The position numbers and the translations under genes were made by a program. Of a DNA stretch of 64,000 nt, positions 57,833 to 64,000 are shown in pieces (within the stretch, counting starts at the first letter, position 1; each line of letters begins with the position of its first letter). The DNA comes from Thiocystis violascens (GTDB taxonomy: Bacteria; Pseudomonadota; Gammaproteobacteria; Chromatiales; Chromatiaceae). Below the pieces are notes generated by a model, which ran no database searches, had not been told where the DNA came from, and saw only the letters and a list, made by a program, of their open reading frames with translations. Location: the NCBI GenBank assembly GCA_020721065.1, contig DYNM01000006.1, positions 1-64,000 of the forward strand. Direction: 5' to 3'.

Positions 57833-59518
57833 ATGGAGTTAGAGTCAACCATTTTACAAACCCCGCCGCCGCTCCCGCTCAATTTGGAACGCTTACGCGC
57901 CAGCTTGCAACCGCGTTATCAAGTGGAGTGCGAATTGGGAGCCGGCGGCATGGGACAGGTTTTTCTCGCCACCGATACGACGTTGGAACGGCGGGTGGCA
58001 CTGAAAACAATTTTGCCGGACTTGTGCGCGGATGCGGATTGGGTAGCGCGGCTGCATTTGGAAGCGCGGCTCGCCGCCGGGTTGCAACATCCCAACATCG
58101 TGCAAGTGTTTGAATTGTTGACCGTGGGGACGACGCCGGTGTTGGTGATGGAATATGTGCCGGGGCAAACGTTGACCAACATGCTGGCTGAAGGGTGGCT
58201 GACGCCCGTACAGCTCACACGGTTGTTGATTGACGTGTGCGATGGCATCGCTTATGCCCATGCGCGGGGCGTGATTCATCGTGATCTCAAACCGGCCAAC
58301 ATTTTGTTGAGTCGAGACGGACAGCCGAAGGTCAGCGATTTTGGGTTAGCCGTGCAACATCAAGGAGGCAATCATTATCGTCATCACGCCAGCGATGCGC
58401 GGATCGTCGGCAGTCCTTGGTTTATGTCACCAGAACAGGCGTTGAGTCCGGTCGCGCTACCTGACGTGCGCTCGGATGTCTATTCACTGGGTGCGACCTT
58501 GTATTACGGCTTGACCGGACATGCGCCGGTTCATGGTCAATCACTGGAAGCACTGCGTCACAGCGTACTGTATCAAGCGCCAGTGCCGCCTTCCGCGCTG
58601 GGCACCAAAATTGCACCTGATCTGGAGGCCGTTTGCCTTCAAGCTCTGCAAAAAAATCCGGCAGATCGTTACGCCACCGCTGCCGCGCTGGCCGACGATT
58701 TACGGCGTTCGCTGGTCGGGTTGCCGGTCACAGCCCGGCGGTATCGGCTCTGGGAAGCACTGGGGCGGGCGCTGCGGGCAAGAAAGCAAGTGTTGGTTGG
58801 CGGATTGGCGCTGATCACACTGATGGTGGCAAGTTTATCTGCCGCAGTGTCGATGCTAACGATTACTGCTGAAACAGCGTTAATGAATGAAATTCGCAAT
58901 AACGTCATTGATATAGCAGAGCTATCAACCATGATGATCGATCCAGAATTAGTCAATACTGCGAATTCACAAGAACCCAATGCTCGCGCCGCAACAGAAC
59001 AATTAGCAGCGCAACTCGATACAATTCGGCGACGCACGACGGGAGTACGGTTTATTTGTATTTTACGTCAACAACAACGCAATGATCCACTGCTAAAATT
59101 CATCGTTTGTAACTCCAGTTTTTTATCGGCTGCTGATTTAGATTATAACCAAAACGGCTTAGTTGATCCGAATGAAGAACCCGCATTACCGGGAGATACT
59201 TTTGATAGCACACCATATCCCGACATGTTAATTGGTTTACAACACCCAACTGCCGATCCCGCTCACACAGATTTAGATCAATGGGGCATCGCACTTTCTG
59301 GTTATGCACCACTACATGATCGAGATAACGCAGTGCTAGGAGTATTAGCGGTTGATATTAGCTCAACGCAGTTACAAGCTGATTTTAACAGTTTAGAACA
59401 ATCGCGTCGTTTCGCATTGTTAACGACTGTAGGACTAGCAACTTTTGTGCTGTTCTTACTATTATCCACCTTAATTGGATTATGGAAGCGAGATCATTTA
59501 CCAACAGAAAAAGAGTAA
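57833..59518 (+). CDS. Membrane Ser/Thr protein kinase with extracytoplasmic sensor domain
   Basis: The N-terminal kinase domain (about 28-290) is complete: glycine loop GAGGMGQVF, lysine VALKTI, catalytic loop HRDLKPANIL, DFGLA and the GSPWFMSPEQ segment. A membrane helix (about 325-345) leads to an extracytoplasmic region of about 180 residues, then a second membrane helix near the C-terminus (TVGLATFVLFLLLSTLIGLW). The outer region has a PAS/Cache-like ending (LHDRDNAVLGVLAVDIS) and a loop, DYNQNGLVDPNEE, that fits EF-hand calcium ligands. The stop overlaps the next gene as TAATG. The signal sensed is unknown. Confidence 0.93.
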   Translation: MELESTILQTPPPLPLNLERLRASLQPRYQVECELGAGGMGQVFLATDTTLERRVALKTILPDLCADADWVARLHLEARLAAGLQHPNIVQVFELLTVGTTPVLVMEYVPGQTLTNMLAEGWLTPVQLTRLLIDVCDGIAYAHARGVIHRDLKPANILLSRDGQPKVSDFGLAVQHQGGNHYRHHASDARIVGSPWFMSPEQALSPVALPDVRSDVYSLGATLYYGLTGHAPVHGQSLEALRHSVLYQAPVPPSALGTKIAPDLEAVCLQALQKNPADRYATAAALADDLRRSLVGLPVTARRYRLWEALGRALRARKQVLVGGLALITLMVASLSAAVSMLTITAETALMNEIRNNVIDIAELSTMMIDPELVNTANSQEPNARAATEQLAAQLDTIRRRTTGVRFICILRQQQRNDPLLKFIVCNSSFLSAADLDYNQNGLVDPNEEPALPGDTFDSTPYPDMLIGLQHPTADPAHTDLDQWGIALSGYAPLHDRDNAVLGVLAVDISSTQLQADFNSLEQSRRFALLTTVGLATFVLFLLLSTLIGLWKRDHLPTEKE

Positions 59519-60615
59519 TGTCACTAAACCTTTTAGTAGTCGTAGGTCCTTATTGTCCCTGTGAACAGTTTGATTACCGTCAGCAGCTACTGCGGCGGTT
59601 AATTCAAGCTGGTCATCGGATCGTGCTGCTGATTACCGCAAGTGATGATTTATTATCAACGAAAGCAGCTCAATACCAGATACCGGTGCATTATTTTTTA
59701 CCAGAACTCAACTGTTCACAACGGATGACGCAAGCTGCATTCACAAATCCACATAATCAGGCGCGATTATCGGCATGGCTGGAAGTCGTACACCAAGCCG
59801 CACCTGATTTAGGAGTATGTTTTTATGGTAATTGGATTCCGCCAGAGCTGTTTCAAATACCACAGCGCGGATTTATTAACTTTCACCCCGGTCCGTTACC
59901 AGAATTGCACGGCATGGAACCTGATACCTTTGCGATTCTCGAAGGTCGCAGCACCACGCATGGCACAGTACACGTCATCAACGAACAATTTGATCACGGC
60001 GCTATTATTGTAATCACTCCTAAACTCACCATCACACCCTGTATGCTGCCAATTGATGTTGATCGTGGATTAGCACAAATGAGTGTTCCCACATTACTCA
60101 ACGCAATTACCGCAATTGCTACGGAAACCGTCATTTATTGGCAACAAGATTTAACGCGCATCACCAGCGCCACACGCCAACGAGCATATCATTTTTCTTA
60201 TGTAGATTTTCATCACGACGACGCAATAATAATTGATCGAAAGCGTCGCGCATTTTTAAGTCAAGATATTGGGATTCGCTTAAAAGCACACATTCAAAAC
60301 CGCTGTTATGAAGTGCGTGATCTTGATATTTGGATAGGTGCATTTAATGGCACAGCGGGAGAATTACTGGGTTTTTATCAAGATGACGGCTGGTTTGCAG
60401 GCAGCGCAATTGTTCGGAGTCGTGATGGAGTCGTCATATTGCGCCTTGGTCACTGTTTTGCGGCGGGAGAAACAGATATTGCAGCATCGGCACCATTGCC
60501 AGACCCAGCAGTACGTTTTGATTGTGACCGCCCACGCTTAACGACATTATCGCTGCTTCATCGCAGCATTGATCTGTATTCACAGAAACGTATTGAACAT
60601 GAAGAAATTAAATAA
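59518..60615 (+). CDS. Formyltransferase family protein
   Basis: A 365-residue protein with the formyltransferase N-terminal fold: Asn-His-containing GFINFHPGPLPELHGMEPDTFAILEG and, later, EQFDHGAIIV with the catalytic aspartate. Together these match the N-H-D set of 10-formyl-THF-dependent transferases such as Fmt. Beyond about residue 215, the protein has a region (HFSYVDFHHDDAI, then a beta-rich tail ending RPRLTTLSLLHRSIDLYSQK) that does not match Fmt closely. The acceptor may be a sugar-amine or another metabolite. The ORF track starts 12 codons early; the ATG at 59518 overlaps the kinase stop as TAATG, so the genes are coupled. Confidence 0.82.
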   Translation: MSLNLLVVVGPYCPCEQFDYRQQLLRRLIQAGHRIVLLITASDDLLSTKAAQYQIPVHYFLPELNCSQRMTQAAFTNPHNQARLSAWLEVVHQAAPDLGVCFYGNWIPPELFQIPQRGFINFHPGPLPELHGMEPDTFAILEGRSTTHGTVHVINEQFDHGAIIVITPKLTITPCMLPIDVDRGLAQMSVPTLLNAITAIATETVIYWQQDLTRITSATRQRAYHFSYVDFHHDDAIIIDRKRRAFLSQDIGIRLKAHIQNRCYEVRDLDIWIGAFNGTAGELLGFYQDDGWFAGSAIVRSRDGVVILRLGHCFAAGETDIAASAPLPDPAVRFDCDRPRLTTLSLLHRSIDLYSQKRIEHEEIK

Positions 60616-63600
60616 GACAACATTGTTAATGCAGCCATTATTCCGCTGGTTGAGTTACCTTTTTATAGGAATAGTTTTATTAGACTGGTGGCTACCACTG
60701 CCGAGTTTCAGTCAAGGCATCAGCGAAGGCATCAGCGACTGCGGCATTGATACTGTATGCAACTCTATTAACGTTGCGTTACCCAGCACTTTACTAGATG
60801 TGCGTACAGACATATTTCTCAGCACTGGTGCAGTAGGATTAGTATTAGGATTGATATTACTAATTGTTGGATACCGCCAAGCAGCAGCGCGATTGAAATT
60901 GAGCGGTTTTATTGTATCTATTTTTGCAGCAGTCACTTATCTCAACGGTTTACCATTTGGTGCTTTTGAAACGCCCTTGACACAACAATTACCGTTTAGT
61001 TATCCCACGTTAGCAGTGCAAGATATTCAAGGAGCGCAGTACGTCACTGATAATGCGCAACGGCGCATCGTCAAGATAGCAAATAACGGACAATTTTTAT
61101 ATCGCATTAACGGTGGTAATCGCAGTGCTGGACACTTTTTTTATGCAAATGATCTTGCAGTAGATGACAACGGTCGCTTATTTGTACTGAACGTTGTCAC
61201 TGATCGACGTGGTTTTTATTTAGATCGAGAAGAAATTTTACGCTTTACGCCAGATGGTCATTATGATGGCGTGGTTTATCAACGCATTTTTAAGCCCGAT
61301 GAAAAAAAACCGGAGTTAGGATTGCGCGGTGAGATCATGGCGCTAAAAATTAAAGCTGGAATACTGTCATGGTTTCAAGTCACTGCTACCGGTATTTTGA
61401 CGCATCAACATCAGATTGATACGGGAGCAACGCAACAAAGCCACTATTATCCATTACCCAATGCGAATTTATTGCTCGGTGATATTACGCAATCTGAAGC
61501 AAATGCAATTATCTATTCTGATAAACATGGACAAGTGCAGCGCCTTGATGTGACTGGTCAAACAACGCTGTTATTTGCTACTCACGAACAAACAGCACAA
61601 CAACCGCGTATTGTTCCTTGGGAATTAGATGTTGATAATCAAGGGCGGGTGTATTTCATTGATTTAGAAGGACGGAGTGTTCGGCGCATTGATTCAATAG
61701 ATAAAGCACCGATTGTTTTAGATCAAGAAATTATCACTACTGGACGTGCCGAACATACTTCGGTTTTTAATTATTATCGTTTAAGTATTGCTCCTGATAA
61801 CGCGCTAATGACTTGTAATGATGAAGCAGTCGTTAGCCGCAGTGGAGCTGGTTTGATTGACTACACAGCAGCAGCATCGTTTAGTCTCTTTGAACAAGGA
61901 TTACATTGGACAGCATGGTCTGTCAGTCTATGGTTAGTTATTTTAACTGTTTGGGGTGGCGTTTTAGCTTACATCGAAGTTGTTGGTAAAGAGATTCCAC
62001 CGTTATTAGTTCGCGCCATTGGTATTATTGTCATCGTGATGGTCACTGCAATACTGTCGGCGCAACCTTTGATTGAGCGGTTTAGCGCCCAACATCGCAA
62101 TCTGGTCATTGAAAAAATAAAAGAAATTATTACGCTTGTGCCAGAAGTCATTGATGTTAAACAGTTTGATCAAGTAAAAAGGCTTGCTGACTTTGGTAAT
62201 GCTGAATATACATCTTTACGTCAAAATATCACTTCTATTTTTACTAATAATTACGACAATTGGAGTGAAGGTTACTATTTTGCGCTGTATCGTGTCATTG
62301 ATGACCGGTTATACGGCTTTATGTATATGAATGGTCAAATCGGAATGTTTCACCCTTTTGATTGGCTTGGCAGTGACGGTGTTTTCGATCAAGCACTGGC
62401 TGGTCAAATTGCTGCTGAATCATCAGTTGATGTTGCTGGATCATGGATTTATGGCGTTGGTCCGATTAAAAATCAACAAGGTGAGGTAGTGGCGCTATTA
62501 GAATCTGGTACTGATTTATACATCTTTCAATTAGAAAATGAGGCATTAATTCGAGAAATTATTGTCAATTTAGCTACTGCACTGATTATGTTGATTTTGG
62601 TGTTGGTGGAATTTGCTTATGCCGCCGAAGTGCTCAAACAACGCACGATCAAAACAAGCTGGCGTGATGACAAATCAAAAATTTCAGATGTGTTGTTGGC
62701 GCGTCCGCTGGCTTTTCTGTTTTTTATCAGTGTGGCGATTTCGTTGTCATTTATACCACTGATGATGAAAACGTTGTATCAACCTGTTGTTGGGTTGCCA
62801 ATGGAAATCGTATTGGCATTGCCATTATCATTAGAGTTGTTTGGTTTGGGGTTGGCGAGTATTTTAGGTAGTTTTTTAGTACATGCTGTTGGCTGGAAAG
62901 GACTTTTTTATATTGGTGCAGATGTTGCGGCAACCGGATTGTTACTTTCTGGAGGCGCTGACAATATGCTATTGCTGGGAATAGGGCGATTTTTAACTGG
63001 TTCTGGGAGTGGTTTAGTTTTTTTAGCGTTGCGCTCACTCGTGAATATGGAACAGGATGCGTTAATACGCAATCAAGGCTTTAGTCACTTATATTCTGGC
63101 ATGACTGCGGGGACTGCTGTTGGAGCGATATTTGGAGGTGCATTAGCGGAACTGTTGGGTTATTCACCAGTGTTTTTAATTTCGTTGTTTTTTATAGGGC
63201 TGGTCATTTTATTGCAGATGATTATTTTGAAAAAACCCAGCTTTGTTAGTGTTGCGAAAGAAACGCATTTTTCTGAGCAACGACTGAGTGTCTGGACAAC
63301 AGTGCGTGTGTTGTTAACAGACCCGCAAAGTGTGGCATTGTTTATGTTGATTGTGTTTCCAGCGTATATTGCAGCGGCATTTACTTTTTATTATTTTCCG
63401 TTGTATGCTGAAACTCAAGGATTAAGTACGGGAACGATTGGTTTGTTTATTATTTTTGGAGCGTTGTGTGTGATTTATTTGGGGCCAGTGCTCACTGATT
63501 ACATTTCGCGTACTATCGGACCTTATCGTGGCATGTTAATTGGTACCGTATTTTGTGGTGGCGGTTTGGTGTTGTTTGGATTATTCAACGAATTGCCTTG

Positions 63601-63895
63601 GGCAGTCTTGGCGATTGCGACGATGGGAATTGCTGAGGGATTTAGTGTGCCTGCACAAAATGAGGCTTTTTTACAATCACGCTTTGGACAACGGTTCGGT
63701 GAGGATCGCACCGCTGGTTATTATGAGTTGCTCGGTAACTTGGGTGAAATGGTGGGACCATTGTTATTTGCAGCGGCATTGACATTAAGTGTGATTTCTG
63801 GACCGTTGTTAATTGGTGGCATCGTGATGGGTTGTGGCGTTCTCTTTTTTGTGGTGATGCGTCTATTTCCCGTTGTCAATTGCAACGCAAAATAA
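60599..63895 (+). CDS. Chimeric sensor-MFS transporter protein
   Basis: A 1098-residue membrane protein. Two N-terminal helices (about 15-35 and 75-95) precede an NHL/SMP-like beta-propeller region (about 120-430; repeats such as ANDLAVDDNGRLFVLNVV and PWELDVDNQGRVYFID). Two more helices (about 440-500) lead to an extracytoplasmic sensor-like domain (about 500-665; GYYFALYRVIDDRLYGFMYMNG, then GVGPIKNQQGEVVALLESGTDLY). The C-terminal third is a 12-helix MFS-type transporter with GIGRFLTGSGSGLVFLALRSLV and GAIFGGALAELLGYSP. The start at 60599 overlaps the formyltransferase gene by 17 bp. Transported substrate unknown. Domain borders are approximate readings. Confidence 0.8.
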   Translation: MKKLNKTTLLMQPLFRWLSYLFIGIVLLDWWLPLPSFSQGISEGISDCGIDTVCNSINVALPSTLLDVRTDIFLSTGAVGLVLGLILLIVGYRQAAARLKLSGFIVSIFAAVTYLNGLPFGAFETPLTQQLPFSYPTLAVQDIQGAQYVTDNAQRRIVKIANNGQFLYRINGGNRSAGHFFYANDLAVDDNGRLFVLNVVTDRRGFYLDREEILRFTPDGHYDGVVYQRIFKPDEKKPELGLRGEIMALKIKAGILSWFQVTATGILTHQHQIDTGATQQSHYYPLPNANLLLGDITQSEANAIIYSDKHGQVQRLDVTGQTTLLFATHEQTAQQPRIVPWELDVDNQGRVYFIDLEGRSVRRIDSIDKAPIVLDQEIITTGRAEHTSVFNYYRLSIAPDNALMTCNDEAVVSRSGAGLIDYTAAASFSLFEQGLHWTAWSVSLWLVILTVWGGVLAYIEVVGKEIPPLLVRAIGIIVIVMVTAILSAQPLIERFSAQHRNLVIEKIKEIITLVPEVIDVKQFDQVKRLADFGNAEYTSLRQNITSIFTNNYDNWSEGYYFALYRVIDDRLYGFMYMNGQIGMFHPFDWLGSDGVFDQALAGQIAAESSVDVAGSWIYGVGPIKNQQGEVVALLESGTDLYIFQLENEALIREIIVNLATALIMLILVLVEFAYAAEVLKQRTIKTSWRDDKSKISDVLLARPLAFLFFISVAISLSFIPLMMKTLYQPVVGLPMEIVLALPLSLELFGLGLASILGSFLVHAVGWKGLFYIGADVAATGLLLSGGADNMLLLGIGRFLTGSGSGLVFLALRSLVNMEQDALIRNQGFSHLYSGMTAGTAVGAIFGGALAELLGYSPVFLISLFFIGLVILLQMIILKKPSFVSVAKETHFSEQRLSVWTTVRVLLTDPQSVALFMLIVFPAYIAAAFTFYYFPLYAETQGLSTGTIGLFIIFGALCVIYLGPVLTDYISRTIGPYRGMLIGTVFCGGGLVLFGLFNELPWAVLAIATMGIAEGFSVPAQNEAFLQSRFGQRFGEDRTAGYYELLGNLGEMVGPLLFAAALTLSVISGPLLIGGIVMGCGVLFFVVMRLFPVVNCNAK

Positions 63896-64000
63896 TGTTA
63901 TTGCTTATCATCACTGTGCAATATAAGCTGTTCTTTATAATGGCACCTTCACGTCAATAGACCCTTTTAAAACTTGATGCTTTGATTATGATTGAAAAAA

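Overview
The window comes from a gammaproteobacterium that can fix nitrogen. Evidence for this is the gammaproteobacterial style of the DUF349, YdcH-like DUF465 and PEP carboxylase genes, a nif cofactor-assembly cluster close to the Azotobacter type, and a CARF-RelE effector of a kind described from a purple sulfur bacterium. A sulfur-oxidising or phototrophic lineage (Chromatiales or Thiotrichales-like) is plausible, but the sequence alone does not settle the species.

Region 1 (1-33.5 kb) is one very large CRISPR-Cas locus, all read on the minus strand. A 137-repeat array fills the first 10.1 kb and runs off the left edge. Its transcribed repeat ends in ATTGAAAC, the classic 8-nt crRNA 5' handle, so the leader lies at the right end, between the array and cas4. 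Rightward, and so upstream in transcription, come: an adaptation module (cas1, cas2, cas4) with cas6b; a first type I-B effector module (cas8b, cas7, cas5, cas3); a second, divergent I-B module (cas8b, a DUF29 gene, cas7, cas5, cas3) with no adaptation genes or cas6 of its own; a complete type III-B module (cmr1, cmr2/cas10, cmr3, cmr4, cmr5, cmr6); and first in the transcribed order a CARF-winged helix-RelE protein resembling Cami1. Three interference complexes appear to share one Cas6, one adaptation set and one array. The spacers show a duplicate, overlapping pairs on the same strand and on opposite strands, and a family of related spacers, as expected from repeated or primed acquisition from the same mobile elements.

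Region 2 (33.6-44.1 kb) holds uvrA and ssb, transcribed divergently, then a dTDP-rhamnose set (rfbB, rfbA, rfbC, rfbD) split by a large Eco57I-type restriction-modification gene between rfbC and rfbD.

Region 3 (44.1-48.7 kb, minus strand) is a nitrogenase cofactor cluster: a natural nifE-nifN fusion, nifX, the NifX-associated DUF269 gene, a small Rop-like (DUF683) gene and ferredoxin III. A candidate sigma-54 promoter and a NifA-type TGT-N10-ACA site lie upstream of nifEN, and a strong terminator separates nifX from the downstream genes.

Region 4 (49.0-64.0 kb) is visibly GC-richer over its first 9 kb. It holds a membrane-anchored formylglycine-generating-enzyme-like protein, a DUF465 protein, an MBL-fold hydrolase, a large DUF349 protein, PEP carboxylase and a convergent TetR regulator. 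It ends with a three-gene operon: a membrane Ser/Thr kinase with an extracytoplasmic sensor domain, a formyltransferase-family protein, and a 1.1-kresidue chimera of beta-propeller-like region, sensor-like region and MFS transporter. No tRNA, rRNA or insertion sequence was recognised.
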